A DNA stretch of 64,000 nt, taken from contig CAWBGB010000007.1 of assembly GCA_963788285.1 (NCBI GenBank), positions 124,001 through 188,000 on the forward strand, given 5' to 3'. This DNA comes from Alicyclobacillus_A sp963788285. Its GTDB lineage: Bacteria; Bacillota; Bacilli; Alicyclobacillales; Alicyclobacillaceae. This document shows, piece by piece, positions 36,295-45,218 of the stretch. Below the pieces are notes generated by a model, which saw only the letters and a list, made by a program, of their open reading frames with translations, was not told where the DNA came from and ran no database searches. The stretch's first letter is position 1, and the number at the start of each line of letters is the position of its first letter. The translations under genes and the position numbers were made by a program.

Positions 36295-38274
36295 TTACAA
36301 CTCCAGTGACATCGCCAGCAGTTCAATCACATCGTACGTGGCGAGGTCGTCTTCCTTCCCGTTAGCTTTCGTGCCGTCAATCAACATCGTCATGCAGTAC
36401 GGGCAAGCCGTGCCTACGATACTCGCACCCGTCTCCATCGCCTGGCTCGCGCGCATGACGTTAATCCGCGTCCCTGTCTCCTCCTTGAACATCCCGCCGC
36501 CGCCAGCGCCGCAGCACATGCTCTTGTTGCGACTGCGCTCCATCTCCACGAGCTTCACACCCGGGATGGACTCGAGGATATAACGCGGTGGATCATACAC
36601 GTCGTTGTACCGGCCCAGATAGCACGAATCGTGGTACGTGATGGTCTGTTCAATCGCTTTCTTCGGCTTCAGCTTGCCTTCCTGCAACAGCTTGGCTGCA
36701 AACTGCGTACTGTGCCAGACCTCCGCTTCGAAGCCGAAGTCCGGGTATTCGTTTTTGAACGTGTTAAACGCGTGTGGATCCGTCGTGATGATTTTCTTCA
36801 CGCCATACGTGTTGAAAATCTCGATGTTCCGTTGAACGAACTCCTGGTACAAAAATTCGTTGCCGAGGCGGCGAGCTGAGTCACCATCGCTCTCTTCTTC
36901 GGCGCCGAGAATCGCGAAGTCAACGCCAGCCGCAAGCAATATCTTGACAAACGCCTGTGCAATCTTTTGGTTGCGCTGGTCAAACGAAGCGGCGGTTCCG
37001 ACGAAGAACAGGTATTCAGCCTGGCCGTCCACTTCCGCCATCGTTTTCACTGGAAGGTCCTTCGCCCACGCGGCGCGTTCACGGCGGTTGATCCCCCATT
37101 CGTTCGACTGCCGCTCCAGGTTCGAGAACACCTTGGAGACTTCCGGTGAGGTCTTACCTTCCGTCAGCACCAGGTGGCGGCGCATGTCCACAATCGCCTG
37201 AACGTGTTCATTGGCAACGGGGCAAGCTTCCTCACAAGCTCGGCAGGTGGTGCAAGCCCAGATTTCTTCTTCAGAAAACGTATGTGCGAAGAGCGACTCG
37301 GAGGCGACGTTCTCTGCGCCTGCCGCCATTTGAGCGAGCAATCCGGGCCCTTGGCTGACAATTTGGTCTTTCATTTTCAAGATGACGTACTTCGGTGACA
37401 GCGGTTTTCCGCTCAGCGTGGCCGGACAAGATACGTGGCAACGGCCACATTCGGTGCATGCGTAGCCGTCTAACAGTTGCTTCCACGTGAACTGCTCAAT
37501 GCGACCGACACCGAACTCTTCGATGCTTTCGTCTTCCAGGTCGAGCTTCGTCAGCTTGCCCGGACTGTCAAGGCGGCGGAAATACCAGTTGAACATCGCG
37601 CCGATCATGTGCAAGTGCTTGGATCTCGGAATGAAGACGAGGAACGTCATCAAACAAAGCGCGTGCAGCCAGAAGAAAATCTCCTTGATAGCGACCAGCG
37701 TCCCGTGGGGAAGTCCAGCAAAGCCGCTGGCTATGGCGTTGACTACGGGCGAAGCCCAGCCAGGATGCACACCGTTTGCCGCCATACCCGCCGCCGTGGA
37801 GACATAATACGTTAACACGATGGTCATAATCAGACCGAGGATAAAGCCGGCTTCAAACGTCTGTTCGACGCGCATCGGCTTGATGATGTAACGGCGAATC
37901 AACCCTACCACAATGGCTACCAGGACAAACGCCGAAAACAGTTCCTGAATAAACAGGTATACGTTGTTGGTTGCCCACGGCAAATGTATGTTGGTCAGGT
38001 TGTAGAACAGAAAGTCCAAGTCGCCAAAGACGAGGATGATGAATCCCCAGAAGATGAAGAAGTGACCAATCCCTGACGGCTCTGCAATGACTTTGCGCTG
38101 CCCAAGGACATACTTCAAGAACCCTAATACACGCTCCTTTTTTCTGTCGGTGCGCGTGGGATCCTTTGCTGCGGCCAAAAGAAACTTGACGCGTTGTGCG
38201 ACCGCGGACCCAAACAGATACAGCGCGATGGCAAATAGAATCACAAATACAATCCCCTGAATTGCATACCACAT
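36295..38274 (-). CDS. fadF: FadF-type membrane iron-sulfur oxidoreductase (heterodisulfide reductase-like)
   Basis: 659 aa. The N-terminal third has about five to six membrane segments (nitrate-reductase gamma-like, likely heme b). Two 4Fe-4S motifs follow: CTECGRCHVSCP and CTTCRACEEACP. The C-terminal half carries two CCG-type domains (SMCCGAGGGGMF and CPYCMTML regions). In B. subtilis fadF (ywjF) sits beside acdA and serves fatty-acid degradation, probably passing electrons from acyl-CoA dehydrogenase/ETF to the quinone pool. ATG 38274 has GGGAGGGGGAG upstream, and a 14-bp palindrome lies 23 bp upstream. Confidence 0.92.
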   Translation of the reverse strand: MWYAIQGIVFVILFAIALYLFGSAVAQRVKFLLAAAKDPTRTDRKKERVLGFLKYVLGQRKVIAEPSGIGHFFIFWGFIILVFGDLDFLFYNLTNIHLPWATNNVYLFIQELFSAFVLVAIVVGLIRRYIIKPMRVEQTFEAGFILGLIMTIVLTYYVSTAAGMAANGVHPGWASPVVNAIASGFAGLPHGTLVAIKEIFFWLHALCLMTFLVFIPRSKHLHMIGAMFNWYFRRLDSPGKLTKLDLEDESIEEFGVGRIEQFTWKQLLDGYACTECGRCHVSCPATLSGKPLSPKYVILKMKDQIVSQGPGLLAQMAAGAENVASESLFAHTFSEEEIWACTTCRACEEACPVANEHVQAIVDMRRHLVLTEGKTSPEVSKVFSNLERQSNEWGINRRERAAWAKDLPVKTMAEVDGQAEYLFFVGTAASFDQRNQKIAQAFVKILLAAGVDFAILGAEEESDGDSARRLGNEFLYQEFVQRNIEIFNTYGVKKIITTDPHAFNTFKNEYPDFGFEAEVWHSTQFAAKLLQEGKLKPKKAIEQTITYHDSCYLGRYNDVYDPPRYILESIPGVKLVEMERSRNKSMCCGAGGGGMFKEETGTRINVMRASQAMETGASIVGTACPYCMTMLIDGTKANGKEDDLATYDVIELLAMSLEL

Positions 38275-38296
38275 CGGTCGCTCCCCCTCCCATTCT

Positions 38297-38310
38297 ACCG
38301 ACCGGTCGGT
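38297..38310. promoter_or_regulatory. 14-bp perfect palindrome, TetR-type operator candidate
   Basis: ACCGACCGGTCGGT lies 23-36 bp upstream of the fadF start. TetR-family regulators of fatty-acid degradation commonly use such G/C-rich palindromes. No regulator gene is adjacent. Confidence 0.55.
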
Positions 38311-38596
38311 TCTTCAAATCCCATACAATGTCTCCTTGATATGAGACGGGATCAATGACCCGTACTGCCCAAAGCTTGGACAAGAGCTCTTGGATTTTTA
38401 CGAGCCCGCCTAATCTATCATGATAAACATACCATGAATCGCATCTGTCTGTGAACTCTAAGTAATCCCCACTGTTGGAAATGAATGAATGGTATAACAT
38501 GACGCGAACGATGGTCGTTTATGACCGTCAAACAGAATCGCAAGGAAGTCTGGACCTATCCATTGTTTTCATGAGATGACAACGTGAGAACACAAC
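38311..38596. other. Intergenic stretch between fadF and the kam operon end
   Basis: No open frame with coding character and no clear promoter was found; fadF's promoter should lie here. Confidence 0.4.
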
Positions 38597-38619
38597 AAGA
38601 AAAGGCGCCCAGTGACGCC
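38597..38619 (-). terminator. Rho-independent terminator of the kam operon
   Basis: Minus strand GGCGTC, ACTG loop, GGCGCC (one G-T pair), then TTTTCTTG. It lies about 50 bp after kamE. Confidence 0.7.
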
Positions 38620-38669
38620 CCCCTTACTCCTCACTCGTCATCGTCATCGCTGTGCGCTTCGAACACGAA

Positions 38670-39444
38670 CTACGCCAAGCCTCTCCGCACCATCTCCTGT
38701 ACCACAAACGAAGCCACGTCCGGTGCAAGAGTACCTGGGCCAAAGCCTGCGTCGTAGCCGAGTTCCAGCGCCAGCTCGTGTGTAATGCGAGGTCCACCGG
38801 CAATCAGGACCAACTTCTGCCGCAGTCCCTCGGCCTCCAGCAAGTCGACCAGTGCACTCAGGTTGTGGATGTGCACGTCTTTCTGCGTCACCACCTGTGA
38901 CACAAGCAAGGCGTCGGCCTTCAACTCGATGGCCTTGCGCACCATCTCTTCGTTTTCCACCTGACTACCGAGGTTGTACGCGTGGATTTCAGGATATCGT
39001 TCGAGGCCGTACTCGCCGTTGTATCCCTTCATGTTCATGATGGCGTCAATGCCGACAGTGTGGGCGTCCGTTCCGGTGCAGGCGCCGATGACGGTGATTT
39101 TGCGGCCGATCCGCTCGCGAATGAATTGATTGATCTCGTAGAAGTTCATGCGCGGACTGTCCACTTTTGGAACCTGGATATGTGCGTAGTCGACCGTGTG
39201 CATGCAGTTCCCGTACATTACGATGAAGGTGAAGTCTTCGCCGATGTCTTCGTGGTGCACCACGGTGGGGTTCTGCCAGCCCCATCTTCGCGCCCAGTTG
39301 GCGAGCAGCCTCGACAGCCTCCGGGCCATCCGGAACGGGAAGCGAAAAGCTCAGCTGCATCTTGCCATCGTCCATCGTATCGCCGTACGGACGAACGCGT
39401 GTCAAGTCTACCTTTGCAATTTGCGTGCGGTAATCGACGCTCAT
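38670..39444 (-). pseudogene. kamE: Beta-lysine 5,6-aminomutase beta subunit, frameshifted
   Basis: The frame starting at ATG 39444 (overlapping kamD's end by 4 bp) gives SVDYRTQIAKVDLTRVRPYG and continues to KMGLAEP. At 39267-39270 one extra base in a run of four C (minus strand) breaks it. The next frame continues as TVVHHEDIGEDFTFIVMYGN and carries the cobalamin motif TDAHTVGIDAIMNMKG (DxHxxG) and LVLIAGGPRI. The repaired product is 257 aa, normal KamE length. It is the B12-binding partner of KamD, moving the terminal amino group of beta-lysine to C5. If the lesion is real, the pathway is blocked at this step. Confidence 0.85.
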
Positions 39445-41029
39445 GCCCTGACCCCTACCTTTGCTGGCTGCAATCCGAGTTCTTGCCGCAGTTGTTCTTC
39501 AAACGGGTTAAAGTATTCCGCATGGCGCTTGACCACACCGGCCAGGCCTTTGCCGCCCGTCATGGTCCGCTTCACGTCAGCGAACAGTCCCCTCGACAAG
39601 CGCCTCGAAGAAACCGATGTGCACAATCTCCTCCAACAATTCCACGGCTTCCTGCAGGACCGTCTGCGCCCGCCGAACGATGATGCCATCTGCCTTAAAC
39701 TCCATTTCATCGCCCAAGTGTCGCGCGTTGTTAAAGATGTACTTGGCGCTCTCAATCGCCAGGTGTCTGTCATAGATCAGCGGCGTGTGAATCTGCTCCG
39801 TCATCATGCCCAACAATTGAATCCCCTGTTGCGTGATGATGCCAATGAGATTGAACAAGGCGTCCTGTACGTGCCCGCGGAAGATGTTCCCCGTCATGTG
39901 CTTCGTCGGCGGCATGTACTTGAGCGGCGCGTTTGGGAAGATTTCGCGCGCCATCTGCGCCTGAGCCAACTCGTACAGGAATCCGTCTTCAATCATCGGA
40001 TTCATCTCAAAGGCGTGCCCGAGTCCCATCTGTTCCGCCGGTAGCCCCGACCGAAGCGCAAACTGTTCGTTGATGAACTGCGACGCCAGCACTGTGTGCG
40101 CCGCCTCCACCGCATCGGCGGTGGTCAGGTAGTTGTCTTCGCCGGTGTTGATGATGACCCCAGCGTACGCGTTGATCATCCGCGAGAACGCCTGGTCTAC
40201 CAGCGTGCGCTGCAGATTGATGTCGCGAAACAAGATGCCGTACAGTGCGTCGTTCAGCATCACGTCGAGTCGTTCGATGGCTCCCATCGCCGCGATTTCT
40301 GGCATGCACAGGCCGGAGCAGTAGTTGCACAGCCGGATGTAGCGCCCCACCTCTTCGCCCACTTCGTCTAATGCTTCTCGCATGATGCGGAAGTTTTCCT
40401 GCGTCGCAAACGTACCGCCAAAGCCTTCCGTCGTCGGCTCCGTACGGCACGTAGTCAAGCAGGCTCTGCCCCGTGCTGCGAATCACCGCGATGATGTCCG
40501 CACCTTGGCGCGCGGCCGACCTCGCCTGCACGACGTCTTCGTAGATGTTGCCCGTCGCCACAATCACGTAGATGTACGGTTGTTTGCCTTCGCCGAGCTG
40601 CTCGAGGAGTTCGTCGCGCCTTTGTCGATTCGCGGCAATCCGCTCCATCGCCACAGCGGCGAGCGCACGCCCCTTCTCCAGCACCTCGCCCTCCGCTGGC
40701 TGCGGAATGTCGGTAAGTCGGACGCTGCCATCCGCAATGGCTTCCGCTAGTTCCTGCACGGACAACCCCGTTTGCAGCAGCGCCCCTACAAATGTCTTTG
40801 CGACGCCCTGGTCGAGTCTCCCCATGTCCTTCACTTCATCCACAATCACGTTCGGCAGCGGCACGCCCTCGGCGTCCACGCCGTCGACGCCGAACAGCCG
40901 TAGCACTGTGCGCTCGACCGCCACCGTCGTCCGCTCCGCGATGAAGTCTGTGACGTCGTCCGCAATCTGACTGGCCGCCGCGCGGCCGCGGGCAATCATG
41001 GATTCATCCAGGTGTAGCTTGGTCTTCAC
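39441..41029 (-). pseudogene. kamD: Beta-lysine 5,6-aminomutase alpha subunit, frameshifted twice
   Basis: GTG 41029 follows GGAGAGGAGG. The product starts KTKLHLDESMIARGRAAASQ, normal for KamD. Near 40432-40441 an extra base breaks the frame after LLDYVPYGA; the next frame continues TTEGFGGTFATQENFRIMREAL and RLCNYCSGLCMPEIAAMGAI, core of the PLP/B12 barrel. Near 39597 a second extra base (CTTG for CTG) breaks FFEAL; the last frame ends FADVKRTMTGGKGLAGVVKR and overlaps kamE. Repaired length is 528 aa, as expected. Both shifts are +1. Either inactivation or assembly error. Confidence 0.85.
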
Positions 41030-42696
41030 GGCTCTGTCCTCCTCTCCAAAAATGCGCGCGTTTCCCGAAGCAGCCTCTCGGGCGCCCCCATCCACTGTGC
41101 AACCAGGACGGCTTCATGCGGCACCTCGCCGTGCTCCATGCGCTCGATGGTGTATCTCATGGCCCGCTCCAATCGGAATATCTTGTCGTTCGCCTCCGTG
41201 GACAGCCCATCCACTCTGAGTGCCGCCTCTTGCAGCCCACTGACACGGAACCATGTGACATCCGGTTCACGGAGCGGAGCCGCAAAATGCGTCGCAATCA
41301 CGCCCACCACGTGCGGCGCCAGCGCCTTCAAACAGCGAATCAGTCCCACGGTGAGCGCCTCGCCTTCCACCGGATTGGTGGATTTACCCGGCTCATCGAA
41401 GCAAAGGAGTGCCGGCGTCGCCACTTTCAGTTCGTCCCATACACGGGTGAGTCGCACAACTTCCGCGCCAAACGAGCTGAGCCCGCTCTTTGTATCCGTT
41501 TCTCCACCGCTGCAAAAGCGGATGATGCGAACCAGCGTCGTCTCAAACTGCCGTGCCGGCACGGGCATGGCGTACTGGGCAAGCATCTGACATGCACACA
41601 AAGAGGCCATCGCAACCGTTTTACCGCCCATGTTCGATCCGCAAATGACACTGACCCCTGCACCGACCGCCCATGTCAACGGCGTAAAGTCCAACTGGCG
41701 CTGCTGCAGTACGTCCGCCACGCCGACGTGCAACCCGTCCACAAGGTGGATGCGGATGCTGTCCCTATGTTGCGGCACACAACCGGACATGCTCCGCAAC
41801 ATCTGAACTTTGGCCAGCCGAATGTCGAGATGGCACAATTGCCGAACGGCCTCCCACCAGTGTGGAAGTTCCGCACGCACCGCATCGGTCAGTCTCCGCA
41901 TCACTTGATGTATACAGGCATCCAAGGCTCGTTGCGCGACGTCCAACCGTTCGGCCGCTGCCGACATGGCAGTGGTGGGCAACACCTCGAACACGCTTTC
42001 GAACGGCGTGTCTTTGACCCAGCGAACGCCGTCCGTACATTTCAGCCGTTCCGCCTTGGCCGCATCGACCGGCAGCGACAGCACCAGGACGCCGTCCCGG
42101 TTTGGTTTCTTTCCAACAGCCTCCATCCACGCTTGATCCCTCTGCCGGACGCTCTCTGCGTACGTAGCCGCGGCTTTCGCCACCTCCCGGCCCAATGTCT
42201 GGTACTGTGCTCCCCCGATGTGTTCCACAGCAAAGGTGGGCGATGTATCCTCCCCAAAGGCATCCAGTAGCAAAGTCCACAACGAGAGCTGTAGGCCATT
42301 CATCCGCTGCACCACTGCCTCGTTCGCGCACGCCCGTCCGAAGAACGCACACTGTTTCAACAGCAGTGCCTGTTTCGGCTGAATCACCGCGTCTGGCGCA
42401 ACCAATGTGGACAGCGTTTCTTCGATGTCCGGAAAACGGCGCAGTTGCTCGCGCAAACGGCGAACGTCCCCTTCTGATAGGACGTCCGCGTCCCATTCGA
42501 GCTGTCGCAGCGCGCGGGTCCAAGCCTCCTCCTGTCCCGGTACAAACGGCTGTACCGAGACTTTCCAACGTTGACCATAGGGCGTCACCGGCTGAAACCG
42601 ACGCCAGACATCCGCCCAAAGGATGGCATCAGCACTCGCTTCGTCTAGGACCGGAATCTCATCGGTGGGATTCGGCGCGAGTGCGTGCTTCGTCAT
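41026..42696 (-). CDS. kamC: MutS-like ATPase of the aminomutase cluster (reactivase ATPase)
   Basis: 556 aa from ATG 42696 (TTGGAGG eight bases upstream). The C-terminal half has a MutS-type ABC ATPase: Walker A CGSNMGGKTVAMA, a signature-like SSFGAEVVRLTR, and Walker B LLCFDEPGKSTNPVEG, plus THFAAP with the switch His. The N-terminal mismatch-recognition domains of MutS are missing. Such genes accompany kamDE in lysine fermenters and are thought to reactivate the B12-dependent aminomutase, probably by expelling damaged cofactor. It overlaps kamB by 38 bp and kamD by 4 bp, so the stoichiometry is likely coupled. Confidence 0.85.
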   Translation of the reverse strand: MTKHALAPNPTDEIPVLDEASADAILWADVWRRFQPVTPYGQRWKVSVQPFVPGQEEAWTRALRQLEWDADVLSEGDVRRLREQLRRFPDIEETLSTLVAPDAVIQPKQALLLKQCAFFGRACANEAVVQRMNGLQLSLWTLLLDAFGEDTSPTFAVEHIGGAQYQTLGREVAKAAATYAESVRQRDQAWMEAVGKKPNRDGVLVLSLPVDAAKAERLKCTDGVRWVKDTPFESVFEVLPTTAMSAAAERLDVAQRALDACIHQVMRRLTDAVRAELPHWWEAVRQLCHLDIRLAKVQMLRSMSGCVPQHRDSIRIHLVDGLHVGVADVLQQRQLDFTPLTWAVGAGVSVICGSNMGGKTVAMASLCACQMLAQYAMPVPARQFETTLVRIIRFCSGGETDTKSGLSSFGAEVVRLTRVWDELKVATPALLCFDEPGKSTNPVEGEALTVGLIRCLKALAPHVVGVIATHFAAPLREPDVTWFRVSGLQEAALRVDGLSTEANDKIFRLERAMRYTIERMEHGEVPHEAVLVAQWMGAPERLLRETRAFLERRTEP

Positions 42697-43756
42697 AGCT
42701 TTCGCCTCCAACGTCAAGTAGGTGCTGTAATGAGACATTTTCGTCGTCATGGAGCGGATCATACACAGGGATGTTCCCGACCAATGCCCGCAGACCGTCC
42801 AACAACGGTTGACGTGGCAAGTCGTATCCAGTGATGCTGTGCGGGTTGCAGGCCACCGCTAGGATGGGCAAGGAACTCCAGACACACAGGCGATGCCCGG
42901 CTCTGTACAGTTTTCGGTACGCGTCGGCATGCACGAGCACTTGCGCCGGATGCTGGGCAATGACCGTCAGACTTCGGCTGTGGCTCAGCAATTCCGAGAC
43001 AACCGAGTCTGTCACAGCACCAGGGAGGTACACAGCATCCACGTCCTCCGTCCACTCGACGTTTGTCGTGATACCAAACAATGCGCCGCGTTGAGCCGTC
43101 ACGTGTGCACGGGTACCGGACAACCACCCTATGACCTGTTGCTTGTGAGCGAGCATCAACTTCGCCCTGACGCCCTCGTCCACTTCCGGCAGCAGAAACC
43201 GCTGTAAGAACGGTTGTGCGTGCTGGAGCACAGCAGATACGGTCTTTCCTGCGACTGCACCGACCGCCAACACCACGGCGTCCACCAATTCGGGTGAGGC
43301 CGATGCAATCCTATCAAACGCCCCGTCCACCAGCCGCAATTGCGCGCCGTAGTGGAGCAGGCAAGGCATAGCCAGCTCCACGTGGGCCCGTTGGCGAATT
43401 CCAGCCAGGACCACGTTCCCCCCGCGCATGACCTTGCACACAACCACTGAGCCTAGCGGAGATTCCACGGGCAAAACCTCCAGCCACTCAAGCTCCGCCG
43501 TGGACTGTTCCAGCGCTGCCTCCGCAGATATTACGATGGTGCCTCCCGGCGCGTACACCGACGGCTTGTCGACGCCGAGGATGGTGTCCAGGCGCTCGCC
43601 GTCCAGGCCAATGCTGCACAGTCCCACTGTGACCCCTTGACGGTGCGCCTGCTCCACCAGGCCGTTCAGCGCGGTCGTCTTCCCCGCGTGTTTGGTAGCG
43701 CCAATGAACGCGACTTTGCTCCAGCCGTGTTCCCGGCAGCGCGCCATCAGGTCCAT
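42659..43756 (-). CDS. kamB: P-loop protein of the aminomutase cluster (reactivase partner)
   Basis: 365 aa from ATG 43756 (GGAGGGGG upstream). An N-terminal Walker A, FIGATKHAGKTTALNGL, is followed by a SIGLDGERLDTILGVDKPSV stretch that could be a switch region. The rest has no motif I can name; it resembles the companion protein found with the MutS-like ATPase in kam clusters. A role in reactivation of KamDE together with KamC is inferred from gene neighbourhood. It lies 30 bp after kamA and overlaps kamC by 38 bp. Confidence 0.75.
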   Translation of the reverse strand: MDLMARCREHGWSKVAFIGATKHAGKTTALNGLVEQAHRQGVTVGLCSIGLDGERLDTILGVDKPSVYAPGGTIVISAEAALEQSTAELEWLEVLPVESPLGSVVVCKVMRGGNVVLAGIRQRAHVELAMPCLLHYGAQLRLVDGAFDRIASASPELVDAVVLAVGAVAGKTVSAVLQHAQPFLQRFLLPEVDEGVRAKLMLAHKQQVIGWLSGTRAHVTAQRGALFGITTNVEWTEDVDAVYLPGAVTDSVVSELLSHSRSLTVIAQHPAQVLVHADAYRKLYRAGHRLCVWSSLPILAVACNPHSITGYDLPRQPLLDGLRALVGNIPVYDPLHDDENVSLQHLLDVGGESYDEARTRAESHR

Positions 43757-43786
43757 GGGTCCCCCTCCATCCACATCGGCGCAGTC

Positions 43787-45088
43787 TCAGTGATGGTTGC
43801 GCTCCGCACGCTTCAACCCTTTGGGTTCCAGCGCCAATTGCACGTCGTTCAACAACCGGGCGACGCCAATGAGGTTCTCGTCATCCGTCGACTTGTCGTG
43901 TGTGCAGGTGGGCGGGCATCCGGTGTCTTCGTAAATTGGTTCATGATACGTCGAGATGACGCCTTCAAAATTCCGCAGCACCACTTTACCGTGGCCTTGC
44001 GAAATCAAATACTGCGGCCCCACTGGAATCTTGCCGCCGCCACCCGGGCAGTCAACCACGTAGGTCGGGATAGCGTAGCCCGACGTATGGCCGCGCAGTT
44101 GTTCCATAATCTCAATGCCCTTCGCGACCGAGGTGCGGAAGTGTTCAATGCCTTCAGAGAGATCGCACTGGTACAGGTAGTATGGGCGCACCCGGATCTT
44201 GACCAGGTCGTGCAACAGTTTCTTCATGATATGAACGCAGTCGTTCACACCGCGCATCAACACTGTCTGGTTCCCCACTGGAACCCCCGCGTCGGCCAGT
44301 TTCTCACAAGCGGCTGCGGCCTCCGGCGTGATTTCGTCCGGGTGGTTGAAGTGCGTGTTCAACCAGACTGGGTGGTACTTCTTCAAGATTTTGCACAGAT
44401 TGTCGGTAATGCGCTGCGGGAACACCACCGGTGCACGCGTACCGATACGGATAATCTCCACGTGCGGAATGGCGCGCAGGGAACTGATGATGTATTCGAG
44501 AATCTTATCGTTCACCAACAGACCGTCTCCGCCGGACAGGAGCACGTCGCGAACTTCTGGGTGGTTGCGTATATAGTCGATGGCCGCGTCCAACTGCGGC
44601 TTTGGCACCGCGTGGCCGACTTGCCCGGAGAAGCGTCGACGCGTGCAGTGGCGGCAGTACATCGAACACTGGTTGGTAATGAGGAACAGCACCCGATCCG
44701 GGTACCGATGCGTCAAACCGGGCACCGGCGCGTCACCGTCTTCATCGAGCGGATCCTCCATATCCCACGGCGTCCGCTGCATCTCGTTGGAAAGTGGGAC
44801 CGCCTGCATGCGGACGGGACAGAACGGATCATCCGGATCCATCATCATCGCGTAGTACGGCGTGATACGAAGCGGGATGGACTCGCGCACATGGGCAACG
44901 CCCTTCTCCTCCTCGGGCGTCAGGTTGATGACTTTTCGCAAGTCGTCGATGGTGTTGATTGTGTGCGTCAGCTGCCACTTCCAGTCGTTCCACTGCTCGT
45001 CTGTGACGTCTTTCCACAGCTCAATCTCCCGGAAATGGCGCTGCTTTTTCCCGTAACGATGCGTGAGTTCGTGTTCTGCAAGACTCAT
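43787..45088 (-). CDS. kamA: L-lysine 2,3-aminomutase
   Basis: 433 aa. Radical SAM/PLP enzyme: CSMYCRHCTRRRF supplies the 4Fe-4S Cys triad, VLLSGGDGLLV the SAM site, and the PLP lysine is in CPGGGGKIPVGP. The Zn-binding C-terminal Cys segment (GCPPTCTHDK) is also present. It converts L-lysine to L-beta-lysine, the first step of the fermentation. ATG 45088 has GGAGGAAGG upstream. The 130-bp gap to kdd contains two hairpins (45109-45133 and 45162-45213) that may shape operon mRNA. Confidence 0.95.
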   Translation of the reverse strand: MSLAEHELTHRYGKKQRHFREIELWKDVTDEQWNDWKWQLTHTINTIDDLRKVINLTPEEEKGVAHVRESIPLRITPYYAMMMDPDDPFCPVRMQAVPLSNEMQRTPWDMEDPLDEDGDAPVPGLTHRYPDRVLFLITNQCSMYCRHCTRRRFSGQVGHAVPKPQLDAAIDYIRNHPEVRDVLLSGGDGLLVNDKILEYIISSLRAIPHVEIIRIGTRAPVVFPQRITDNLCKILKKYHPVWLNTHFNHPDEITPEAAAACEKLADAGVPVGNQTVLMRGVNDCVHIMKKLLHDLVKIRVRPYYLYQCDLSEGIEHFRTSVAKGIEIMEQLRGHTSGYAIPTYVVDCPGGGGKIPVGPQYLISQGHGKVVLRNFEGVISTYHEPIYEDTGCPPTCTHDKSTDDENLIGVARLLNDVQLALEPKGLKRAERNHH

Positions 45089-45108
45089 GTTCCTTCCTCC
45101 TTGGTCTG

Positions 45109-45133
45109 CCTGGCCGGCTTCAAATCGGCCAGG
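45109..45133 (-). other. Intercistronic hairpin before kamA
   Basis: CCTGGCCG pairs with CGGCCAGG around a 9-nt loop, just upstream of the kamA ribosome binding site and without a T-run. A second 8-bp stem (45162-45169 with 45206-45213) lies nearer kdd. Confidence 0.5.
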
Positions 45134-45218
45134 GCTGTGTTTGCAAAGTGCTTATCTTGCGTGTCCGAACAGGGGCTTCCTAGAAGCGTGACTTGTCAAT
45201 CCCTTTTCGGACAAGTTC

